From Vagococcus sp. CY52-2 (GTDB lineage: Bacteria; Bacillota; Bacilli; Lactobacillales; Vagococcaceae), in contig NZ_CP093384.1 in assembly GCF_022655055.1 (NCBI RefSeq), positions 682,001-746,000 on the forward strand: DNA of 64,000 nucleotides, written 5' to 3'. The translations under genes and the position numbers were made by a program. The notes under the pieces were generated by a model, which was not told where the DNA came from, made no database searches, and was given only the letters and a program-made list of their open reading frames with translations. Positions 54,023 through 64,000 of this stretch are shown piece after piece; the stretch's first letter is position 1; every line of letters begins with the position of its first letter.

Positions 54023-56368
54023 ATGAGAAAAACATTAAAAGAAACAATTTTAGAGACAATGACCTCTAGTAAAAAAAAGTCATTTTCAGTCGAACAATTA
54101 GCAGAAATGCTGGATTTACAAAAAAGCAATGATTTTAAAGAATTAGTTCAAGTTATCGCTCAGATGGAAAGAGAGCAACTTGTGACGTTTAATCAAAAAG
54201 GAAAAATAAAATTAGTCACAAAAGAAACGGTTCTTGAAGGCGTGTTTCGTTCAAATGAACGAGGATTTGGCTTTGTTACGGTTGAGGGCGAGGATTCAGA
54301 TGTCTTTATTAGTCGAGATGAGACTGGTTATGCTCTTGAAGGAGATAAAGTTGAAATCGAGATATTAAAAGCAGGTAATCCATTGGAAGACCAAGCACCA
54401 GAAGGAAAAGTAGTTAAAATTATTGAGCGAGGCATCAGCCAAATAGTAGGTATTTTTACACTCTTTACAGAAAGTGAGCAGCAAGAAACGGGTCTTTATG
54501 GTGTGGTAACACCAAAAGATAAAAAACTAAGTCGTTACAAAGTGTTTATTGCTTCGGAAGGGATTTTACCTGAAGATGGGAGTGTCGTGGCTGTCGAAGT
54601 GACGCACTATCCTGAAGTTGGCTATACTAATAGTTTTGAAGGATTAGTAAAACAAGTGGTTGGCCACAAAAATGATCCAGGAATGGATATTTTGTCGATT
54701 GTGTTACAGCTAGGAATTCCTACTGACTTTGATGAAGCCACATTAAAACAAGCAGAAGAATTACCAGATGAAGTATTAGAAAGTGAGTTACAGCATCGGG
54801 TGGATTTAAGAAAAGAAGTAGTTGTGACAATTGATGGAGCGGAAGCAAAAGATTTAGATGACGCCGTTCGGGTTGAGAAATTAGACAATGGCAATTACTT
54901 TTTAGGTGTGTATATTGCAGACGTGTCACACTATGTGACAGAAAATAGCCCGTTAGATGCTGAGGCAGGTGACCGCGCAACGAGTGTGTATTTGACTGAT
55001 CGTGTGATTCCAATGTTACCTAGAAAATTATCAAATGGTATTTGTTCACTTAATCCAAATGTAGACCGCTTAGCCATGGCATGTGAAATGGAAATAAATG
55101 GTGATGGGGATGTTGTCTCACATGATATTTTTGAAACAGTGATTCATTCAACGGCTAGAATGACCTATGATGAAGTGAATGATATTATTGAAGGAACGAA
55201 TGATGACACAATCAAACAATATAGTAAACTTGTTCCAATGTTTCATTTGATGAATGAGTTACACGAAATTCTAGAGAGCAAACGAGCAAATCGTGGGGCA
55301 ATCTCGTTTGAAGATAGAGAAGCCTATATTGTGGTAGATGCAGAAGGTCATCCGGTAGATATAAAATTACGTACAAGAAAAGCAGCTGAAAGACTAATTG
55401 AGTCCTTTATGTTAGCTGCAAATGAAACAGTCGCGAAGACTTATACGGATAAACAATTGCCATTTATTTATCGTATTCATGAGCATCCAAAAGAAGAAAA
55501 AGTTCAGCGTTTCTTAGAGTTTATGACAAATTTTGGTATCATGGTAAAAGGGAAAAAAGATGCGGTATCACCAAAAGAGCTGCAACGAGTGTTAGACCAA
55601 GTGAATGGACGACCAGAAGAACCGGTTGTGAGTATGATGTTACTTCGCAGTATGCAACAAGCAAAATATTCGGAAGATCCAGTGGGTCATTACGGATTAG
55701 CCGCAGATGACTATACCCATTTTACTTCACCAATTAGACGTTACCCTGATTTAATTGTTCATCGATTAATTAAGTCATATGAAAAAGAAAAAGTAACAGA
55801 TAAAATCAAGCAAAAATGGGATGAGTTAATTCCAGATATTGCGGATCATAGTTCTAAAATGGAGCGACGAGCAGTTGAAGCTGAGCGTGAAACCGATAAA
55901 CTGAAGAAAACAGAATTTATGCAAGATAAAGTTGATGAAGAATTTGATGGTATTATCACATCTATTACTAAATTTGGTATGTTCATAGAATTACCTAATA
56001 CAATAGAAGGATTAGTTCATGTTAATCAGTTGAAAGATGATTATTATCATTTTATTGAAACTCATATGGCGTTTGTTGGTGAGCGAACAGGTAAAGTATA
56101 TAAAATCGGTCAAAAAGTTCGTGTGAAATTAACTAAAGCGGATGTTGACACACGAGAAATTGATTTTGACTTGTTATCAGCTGAACCATTGACCGAAAAA
56201 ATTGAATTACCGAAAAAAAATAAAAAGTCATCTTCATCAAATCGACGCAAAGATCCAAAAAAATCATTTGGCAAATCAGATGATTCTAAAAAAGGAAAAA
56301 AAGGCAAGAATGGTAAAAAACCTTTTTATAAATCTGTGAATAAAAAACCGAAGAAAAAGAAAAAGTGA
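54023..56368 (+). CDS. rnr: Ribonuclease R
   Basis: 3'-5' exoribonuclease for structured RNA, mRNA decay and, with SmpB/tmRNA, decay of trapped messages. From ATG 54023 (TAGGAGGAAGT) it has 781 residues. A winged-helix start (about 5-65), two cold-shock domains, the RNB catalytic domain with TIDGAEAKDLDDAV (metal Asp cluster) near residue 275, an S1 domain (about 635-715) and a Lys-rich tail are seen. It overlaps nothing and is 10 bases before smpB. Confidence 0.96.
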   Translation: MRKTLKETILETMTSSKKKSFSVEQLAEMLDLQKSNDFKELVQVIAQMEREQLVTFNQKGKIKLVTKETVLEGVFRSNERGFGFVTVEGEDSDVFISRDETGYALEGDKVEIEILKAGNPLEDQAPEGKVVKIIERGISQIVGIFTLFTESEQQETGLYGVVTPKDKKLSRYKVFIASEGILPEDGSVVAVEVTHYPEVGYTNSFEGLVKQVVGHKNDPGMDILSIVLQLGIPTDFDEATLKQAEELPDEVLESELQHRVDLRKEVVVTIDGAEAKDLDDAVRVEKLDNGNYFLGVYIADVSHYVTENSPLDAEAGDRATSVYLTDRVIPMLPRKLSNGICSLNPNVDRLAMACEMEINGDGDVVSHDIFETVIHSTARMTYDEVNDIIEGTNDDTIKQYSKLVPMFHLMNELHEILESKRANRGAISFEDREAYIVVDAEGHPVDIKLRTRKAAERLIESFMLAANETVAKTYTDKQLPFIYRIHEHPKEEKVQRFLEFMTNFGIMVKGKKDAVSPKELQRVLDQVNGRPEEPVVSMMLLRSMQQAKYSEDPVGHYGLAADDYTHFTSPIRRYPDLIVHRLIKSYEKEKVTDKIKQKWDELIPDIADHSSKMERRAVEAERETDKLKKTEFMQDKVDEEFDGIITSITKFGMFIELPNTIEGLVHVNQLKDDYYHFIETHMAFVGERTGKVYKIGQKVRVKLTKADVDTREIDFDLLSAEPLTEKIELPKKNKKSSSSNRRKDPKKSFGKSDDSKKGKKGKNGKKPFYKSVNKKPKKKKK

Positions 56369-56378
56369 GGGATGACTC

Positions 56379-56849
56379 ATGCCTAAAGGTGAAGGAAATT
56401 TAATTGCTCAAAATCGTAAGGCTCGTCATGATTATGCAGTATTTGAGACTTTTGAGGCTGGTATTGTGCTTCAAGGAACCGAAATAAAATCCATTAGACA
56501 ACGCCGTGTTAACTTAAAAGATGGTTTTGCTAGAGTTCGTAATGGTGAAGCCTATTTAATGAATGTTCATATCAGTCCTTATGAACAAGGGAATATTTTT
56601 AATCATGACCCATTAAGAACACGGAAATTATTACTTCATAAAAAACAAATCATCAAAATTGAAACAGAAATGAAAAATCCCGGTGTGACGTTGATTCCGT
56701 TGAAGCTATACATTAAAGATGGTTTTGCTAAAGTGTTACTAGGGTTAGCAAAAGGGAAAAAGCAATATGATAAACGAGAAGATTTAAAACGAAAAGATAT
56801 GAACCGTGAAATTAACCGAGCTTTGAGAGACAAACAACGTACATTTTAG
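56379..56849 (+). CDS. smpB: SsrA-binding protein SmpB
   Basis: 156-residue protein that delivers tmRNA to stalled ribosomes. The signature [38 protein letters not shown] and the C-terminal [21 protein letters not shown] tail are complete. It directly follows rnr. The tmRNA gene (ssrA), which often lies downstream of smpB, is not present in the following 480 bases. Confidence 0.96.
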   Translation: MPKGEGNLIAQNRKARHDYAVFETFEAGIVLQGTEIKSIRQRRVNLKDGFARVRNGEAYLMNVHISPYEQGNIFNHDPLRTRKLLLHKKQIIKIETEMKNPGVTLIPLKLYIKDGFAKVLLGLAKGKKQYDKREDLKRKDMNREINRALRDKQRTF

Positions 56850-56869
56850 TCGTTGTTTGTCTTTTTTTT
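56828..56869 (+). terminator. Terminator overlapping the smpB 3' end
   Basis: AGACAAACAACG / CGTTGTTTGTCT, 12-bp stem, T7; the smpB TAG lies in the loop. Confidence 0.88.
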
Positions 56870-57348
56870 ACTAAGCATGTTAGCATGGGGAGACATAAGG
56901 ATGTTGTTCCTTATACAGGCTCGGTATTTCTGAGCTGATGACACTTGCTAAAGTGGATTATCAAACGATCAAAGTTTAATTCTTTGTGTAAAGATAATCA
57001 TTTTGGAAGGTGTCTTTATACTTTTTTTATGGAGGTGACTAATTAGGGGGGGTAAAGTAAGACTTTTTAAAAACAACTGGATTAACAAAGAGGTTAAATT
57101 TCATTATTTTGAGTATGTTTTAACCAAGTTTTCATTTGTCAATTTTTTTGTATGAAAGTTGTGAGAATTCTACTGATTTACTTTGTGTTATTTATCATTT
57201 GGTGGTATTATAGTTTCGATAGTAACAGTCTATCGATGTATTCCTATGTGGAAAAATGTATGTATCAAAAAACATTTTTTCATACACTGTTACAGAAGCT
57301 AAAAAACTTCTGAATTTGTTTTAATATTGAGAAGAAAAGGGGTGAAAT
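56870..57348 (+). promoter_or_regulatory. Leader and promoter region of the ATP synthase operon
   Basis: About 480 bases without a gene. A promoter TTGTGT (57183-57188), 17 bases, extended TG-G-TATTAT (57206-57211) gives a leader of about 130 bases. That leader has a perfect hairpin CGATAG-loop-CTATCG soon after the expected start, then CAGAAG/CTTCTG near 57293-57312. Two small hairpins near 56895-56945 have no assigned role. No atpI gene and no tmRNA are seen. Confidence 0.45.
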
Positions 57349-58074
57349 GTGGTGGAAGAAAAATCCTGGTTGTTTACCATTGGAGGTTTAACATTTGATG
57401 GAACGGTCGTAAGTATGACTATATTAACTTGTTTGATTGTCTTTGGATTAGTGTATTTTTGTACACGAAACTTAAAGCTTAAACCTACTGGTAAACAAAA
57501 TGTCATGGAAGCACTTGTTGACTTTGTTCGTGGTATCGTAGGTGATAACGTTGAGAAGAACGAAGTAAAAGAGTACCATTTATTGGCATTTACTTTTTTC
57601 ATGTTTGTGCTAGTATCAAATACTTTAGGACTCATTACAAAAGTGACTTTATTCCCAAGTGATGTATCATTATGGAAGAGCCCAACCGCTGATCCAACCG
57701 TAACTTTGACACTCGCATTTATTGCGATTATTTTGGCTAATTATTATGGGGTCAAAAAACAAGGTGTTAAAGGTTACTTTGTTAATAGTTATATGAAACC
57801 AGTCGGCTTTTTATTACCAATCAAGTTAATAGAAGAATTTACTAATGTATTAACACTTGGTTTACGTCTTTACGGTAATATTTTTGCAGGTGAAGTGTTA
57901 CTATCGTTAATTGCAGGGTTAGGATCAAGTAGTCCAACGAAATTTATTTTGGCTCTGCCACTTGAAGTGATATGGCAAGCCTTCTCGCTTTTCATTGGTG
58001 GAATTCAAGCATTTATTTTCGCTACTTTATTGATGGTTTATATCTCACATAAAGTAGAAGTAGAAGAAGTATAA
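57349..58074 (+). CDS. atpB: F0F1 ATP synthase subunit a
   Basis: Membrane channel subunit of F0 that passes protons to the c-ring. The 241 residues have five to six hydrophobic helices and the essential Arg in the FTNVLTLGLRLYGNIFAGEVLL segment near residue 170. The start is a GTG behind AGGGGTGAAAT. It is the first gene of the atpBEFHAGDC operon; atpI is absent. Confidence 0.95.
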   Translation: MVEEKSWLFTIGGLTFDGTVVSMTILTCLIVFGLVYFCTRNLKLKPTGKQNVMEALVDFVRGIVGDNVEKNEVKEYHLLAFTFFMFVLVSNTLGLITKVTLFPSDVSLWKSPTADPTVTLTLAFIAIILANYYGVKKQGVKGYFVNSYMKPVGFLLPIKLIEEFTNVLTLGLRLYGNIFAGEVLLSLIAGLGSSSPTKFILALPLEVIWQAFSLFIGGIQAFIFATLLMVYISHKVEVEEV

Positions 58075-58078
58075 GTAA

Positions 58079-58324
<246 letters not shown>

Positions 58325-58390
58325 CATATACAAGCAAGGGTTAAAAAGTTGTAATTAAATGAAAGTCAGGGAAGGATGTGTCGTAATCAC

Positions 58391-58912
58391 ATGATGAATC
58401 AATTAGTGATTGCAAGTTCTGGACAAACAACGTTTAGTACCATTTTATTTGTCTCTGTTTCATTTCTTGTATTGTTATTAGCGTTAAAGAAATTTGCTTG
58501 GGGACCTCTAACAAAGATGTTAGACGAACGAGAAAACAAAATAGCTGGCGATATTGATAGTGCAGAACAATCAAAAATAGACGCTGCTAATTTAGCCAAA
58601 CAAAGAGAAGTGGAATTAAAAGAAGCTCGTACTGAAGCACAAAGTATTATTGCTCAAGCAAAAGATGTTGCTGAGAATAATGCTCATGCGATTATTGTAG
58701 AAGCTCAAGAACATGCAACAAGAATGAAAAAACAAGCCAAAGAAGATTTACGTCTTGAAAGAGAACGTTTATTGGCGGATGCTAAAAAAGAAGTCGCAGA
58801 CTTATCTGTTGAAATTGCTTCTAAAATACTTAAAAAGGAATTGTCAGCTAGTGCTCATCAAGAGTTGGTTCAATCAAGTATTGATAAGCTAGGAGTTGAT
58901 GACAATGAATAA
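58391..58912 (+). CDS. atpF: F0F1 ATP synthase subunit b
   Basis: 173-residue peripheral stalk subunit: one N-terminal membrane helix (TILFVSVSFLVLLLALKKFAWGPL) and a long charged coiled coil. I chose ATG 58391 because AAGGATGTG lies 10 bases before it; an ATG at 58376 sits inside that site. It overlaps atpH by 8 bases. Confidence 0.92.
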   Translation: MMNQLVIASSGQTTFSTILFVSVSFLVLLLALKKFAWGPLTKMLDERENKIAGDIDSAEQSKIDAANLAKQREVELKEARTEAQSIIAQAKDVAENNAHAIIVEAQEHATRMKKQAKEDLRLERERLLADAKKEVADLSVEIASKILKKELSASAHQELVQSSIDKLGVDDNE

Positions 58913-59444
58913 GAAATTTAGTGTCGCAAGAACTTATGGTAAAGCGTTATTTACCGAAGCAACTCAATTAAATATGATAAATGAAATCTACCAAGAGTTA
59001 TTACAACTTAGAGAAGTTTATCATGAAGTACCAGATTTAGGCGATATACTATCAGATGATCGTTTATCCATTTTTGAAAAAGTGAATATTGTAAAAGATT
59101 TAGAAAATAGTTTTAGTGATACATTGGCCAAATTTATTCATACGGTTTATGATTATGGTCGTATGAATGAAATGCTTGATATTATTGATGAGTATGAGCA
59201 TCTTTATTATGATCAATTTGGTATCATTGTAGTAAATGTAACCACAGCTGTTGCATTATCACTTGAACAAAGACATGACTTAGAAAAACGTTTGGCAAAA
59301 CAATTTCATGCAAATAAAGTTGTTTTACGACCAAAATTAGACCCAAGCATAATGGGTGGAATGATTGTCGAATCAGAACATCGAATCATTGATCAAAGTG
59401 TGAGAACAGAATTAAATAATATTCATGCTAAATTATTGGCTTGA
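58905..59444 (+). CDS. atpH: F0F1 ATP synthase subunit delta
   Basis: 179-residue peripheral stalk protein with the OSCP/delta fold; conserved ends ARTYGKALFTEA and IMGGMIVESEHRIIDQSVRTELNNI. ATG 58905 follows AGGAGTTGATGACA and overlaps the end of atpF. Confidence 0.93.
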   Translation: MNKKFSVARTYGKALFTEATQLNMINEIYQELLQLREVYHEVPDLGDILSDDRLSIFEKVNIVKDLENSFSDTLAKFIHTVYDYGRMNEMLDIIDEYEHLYYDQFGIIVVNVTTAVALSLEQRHDLEKRLAKQFHANKVVLRPKLDPSIMGGMIVESEHRIIDQSVRTELNNIHAKLLA

Positions 59445-59468
59445 TGTTTATGTTTAACGACAAGGTGA

Positions 59469-61019
<1,551 letters not shown>

Positions 61020-61035
61020 AAAGTGGTGATTGAAC

Positions 61036-61950
61036 ATGGGCGGCTCACTTATTGATATTAAGAAGAGAATAGCTTCAACAAAAAAGACCAGTCAAATTAC
61101 AAGTGCCATGCAAATGGTCGCAGCTTCTAAATTGACGAAATCTGAACAATCATCAAGACGCTTTCAAGAGTATGCTTCTAAAGTAAGAAGTATGACAACT
61201 CATTTGGCTTCTTCACAGTTAACTGCGATAGATAATTCTGATTTTTCTGGTTTTGAGCAAGAGATGGAAATGTATCAGCAAATGCTTATTGCTCGACCAG
61301 TTAAAACAGTTGGATATATTGTAGTAACTTCTGATAAAGGTTTAGCAGGTGGTTATAACAGTTCAATTTTAAAAAACATGTTAGAAATCATCAAAAAAGA
61401 CGAAGAAGACGGCATGAATGTGGTGTTAATGGCTATTGGAGGAACAGGTTCAGATTTCTTCAAGCATCGTGATTTACCAGTCGCTTATGAATTAAGAGGA
61501 TTAAGCGACTACCCAAGTTATAGTGAGGTAAGACGTATCGTAAACTCTGCTTTACAAATGTATAATAGTGAGATGTTTGATGAATTGTATGTATGTTATA
61601 ACCATCATGTTAATACACTATCCTCATCGTTTAGAGCAGAAAAAATCTTACCAATCGTTGACTTAGATGCTAAAGAAGCTGAAACGTACGAACAAGAGTA
61701 TACTCTTGAACCTTCAGCAGACGCTATTTTAAATACGTTACTGCCCCTTTACGCTGAAAGTTTAATATATGGAGCAGTTTTAGATTCTAAAACTGCAGAG
61801 CACGCTGCCCGCATGACTGCTATGAAGAGTGCCACAGAAAATGCGACAAATATCATTGATGATTTGACCATTTCTTATAACCGAGCACGTCAAGCAGCCA
61901 TTACAGAAGAAATCACAGAAATTGTTGGTGGAGCAGCTGCTTTAGAATAA
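61036..61950 (+). CDS. atpG: F0F1 ATP synthase subunit gamma
   Basis: 304-residue rotor shaft of F1. N-terminal helix [33 protein letters not shown] and C-terminal helix [41 protein letters not shown] are conserved. It is a little longer than many homologues through a central insert near residues 70-90 ([18 protein letters not shown]). Confidence 0.95.
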   Translation: MGGSLIDIKKRIASTKKTSQITSAMQMVAASKLTKSEQSSRRFQEYASKVRSMTTHLASSQLTAIDNSDFSGFEQEMEMYQQMLIARPVKTVGYIVVTSDKGLAGGYNSSILKNMLEIIKKDEEDGMNVVLMAIGGTGSDFFKHRDLPVAYELRGLSDYPSYSEVRRIVNSALQMYNSEMFDELYVCYNHHVNTLSSSFRAEKILPIVDLDAKEAETYEQEYTLEPSADAILNTLLPLYAESLIYGAVLDSKTAEHAARMTAMKSATENATNIIDDLTISYNRARQAAITEEITEIVGGAAALE

Positions 61951-61953
61951 TGA

Positions 61954-63375
<1,422 letters not shown>

Positions 63376-63393
63376 CAAGGAGGGAAAGTCATT

Positions 63394-63813
63394 ATGAGTA
63401 CCTTTATGGTTAATATTGTTACGCCAGATGGATTGATTTATGAGCACGAAGCAAAATTTTTGGTTGCAAATACTCAAGCAGGTTCGCTTGGTATTTTGCC
63501 CAAACATTGCCCGTTGATTGCCCCTTTAAAAATTGATGCTGTACGGATTGATAGAGAAGAAAATGTTAACGACTGGGTTGCAGTAAATGGTGGCGTTATT
63601 GAAGTGCGTGACAACGTGGTTTCAATTGTTGCTAACAGTGCTGAAACAGGAGAAAATATTGATATCTCACGAGCTGAACAAGCTAAGAAGCGTGCAGAAC
63701 AAAAAATTGAAGCTGCTAAAAACGAGCAAAATCAATCGATTGATATGGCTAGGGCTGAAATAGCACTCTATCGAGCGTTAAATCGGCTTAATGTGGCGAA
63801 TAAAAGAAGGTAA
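63394..63813 (+). CDS. atpC: F0F1 ATP synthase subunit epsilon
   Basis: 139-residue regulatory subunit of the central stalk: beta-sandwich (FMVNIVTPDGLIYEHEAKFLVANTQAGSLGILPKH) and a two-helix C-terminal part (DISRAEQAKKRAEQKIEAA, ARAEIALYRALNRLNVA). Last gene of the operon. Ribosome site AAGGAGGGAAAG. Confidence 0.96.
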   Translation: MSTFMVNIVTPDGLIYEHEAKFLVANTQAGSLGILPKHCPLIAPLKIDAVRIDREENVNDWVAVNGGVIEVRDNVVSIVANSAETGENIDISRAEQAKKRAEQKIEAAKNEQNQSIDMARAEIALYRALNRLNVANKRR

Positions 63814-63840
63814 AGAAACATTTGTTTCTTTACCTTCTTC
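63804..63840 (+). terminator. Terminator overlapping the atpC stop codon
   Basis: AAGAAGGTAAAGAAAC, loop ATTT, GTTTCTTTACCTTCTT, 16-bp perfect stem, T-rich tail. Confidence 0.9.
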
Positions 63841-63869
63841 TCTTTTATAATGAAAGTGGAGGTGAGGAT

Positions 63870-64000
63870 ATGTCAGTTTTTGGAATTGATGCGTTAGTTA
63901 GGATCTTGAGCCATTTTATTTTTATTTACTTAACCTTTTGGACGTTAAATTCGTTGCGACTTGATGTTCTATTTAAAAAAGGAGTACAGTATGATAGACA
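63870..64000 (+). CDS. DUF1146 family membrane protein (3'-truncated by window edge)
   Basis: The visible 43 codons begin MSVFGIDALVRILSHFIFIYLTFWTLNSLRLDVLFKK, with one hydrophobic helix, the pattern of the DUF1146/YwzB family that commonly follows atpC in Bacilli. Ribosome site GTGGAGGTGAGGAT. The end is outside the window. Confidence 0.85.
   Translation, partial: MSVFGIDALVRILSHFIFIYLTFWTLNSLRLDVLFKKGVQYDR

Noticed and set aside
54720-55013. Minus-strand frames inside rnr
   Set aside because: Shadows of a highly conserved coding sequence on the plus strand.
56870-57348. tmRNA (ssrA) gene after smpB
   Set aside because: No tRNA-Ala-like acceptor ends and no peptide-tag reading frame ending in ALAA could be found; only small hairpins.

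Overview
The window is a low-GC Gram-positive chromosome segment of the Lactobacillales, most likely Enterococcaceae (Enterococcus or Vagococcus-like). The main reasons are a liaX-liaY-liaZ envelope-stress cluster, the secG-carboxylesterase-rnr-smpB block, an atpBEFHAGDC operon, strong AGGAGG ribosome binding sites, and AT-rich spacers with classic hairpin plus U-run terminators. The genus is an inference from gene content, not a proven assignment. No rRNA, tRNA, CRISPR array, insertion sequence or prophage was recognised.

Layout. 1-4424: 3' part of uvrB and complete uvrA (nucleotide excision repair). 4446-9687: phosphate module pstS-pstC-pstA-pstB-pstB-phoU behind an array of TGTAAA (PhoP-box-like) motifs. 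9729-10829: decayed argG-argH operon. 10966-14647: secreted coiled-coil/M23 hydrolase, then liaXYZ. 14698-16665: decaying tract with a voltage-gated-type K+ channel gene and an ABC-ATPase relic. 16762-17299: rpsP-khpA. 17339-22471: YitT-family membrane protein opposite ppdK, a CcpN-like repressor and the PPDK regulatory protein. 22511-24034 (minus): Nudix/NrtR-like regulator and alpha/beta hydrolase. 24219-26452: persulfide operon (rhodanese, CoA-disulfide reductase-rhodanese, CstR-like sensor). 26862-29626: folate operon folB-folK-folE-HAM1-folP. 29666-31259 (minus): ECF S component and WYL regulator. 31655-33664: aldolase family enzyme, AraC and GNAT relics, a small membrane protein. 33766-37067: ribose genes rbsR, rbsK, rbsD, rbsU. 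37185-38007: VanZ and other relics. 38153-40094: queH and an iron alcohol dehydrogenase. 40423-43748: a deleted lactate-permease relic and lutABC. 43789-48461: divergent sucrose genes scrR/scrB and scrA. 48636-50953: BspA-type LRR surface protein with 43 tandem hexapeptides and a frameshift. 51007-52481 (minus): amino-acid ABC permease and binding protein without an ATPase. 52689-56849: 4-OT tautomerase, secG, carboxylesterase, rnr, smpB. 57349-63813: ATP synthase operon. 63870-end: start of a DUF1146 gene.

How it fits together. The live genes describe a fermentative sugar and lactate user with stress and cofactor modules. Several regulatory circuits can be read from DNA: a CcpN-like operator inside the ppdK promoter, a GC-tract site before the persulfide operon, twin TAAAACGTTTTA palindromes before rbsK, and two ScrR-type operators sitting on the divergent -35 boxes of scrB and scrA.

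The other theme is reductive decay. argG, argH, a lactate permease, VanZ, an ABC ATPase, an AraC regulator, a GNAT enzyme and a beta-lactamase-fold gene all survive as fragments, several with large internal deletions. I found no clear candidate for a wholly new biological system. The most unusual loci are the frameshifted ETPSEV-repeat adhesin, the ECF S component paired with a WYL regulator, the ATPase-less amino-acid transporter, and HAM1 in the folate operon.
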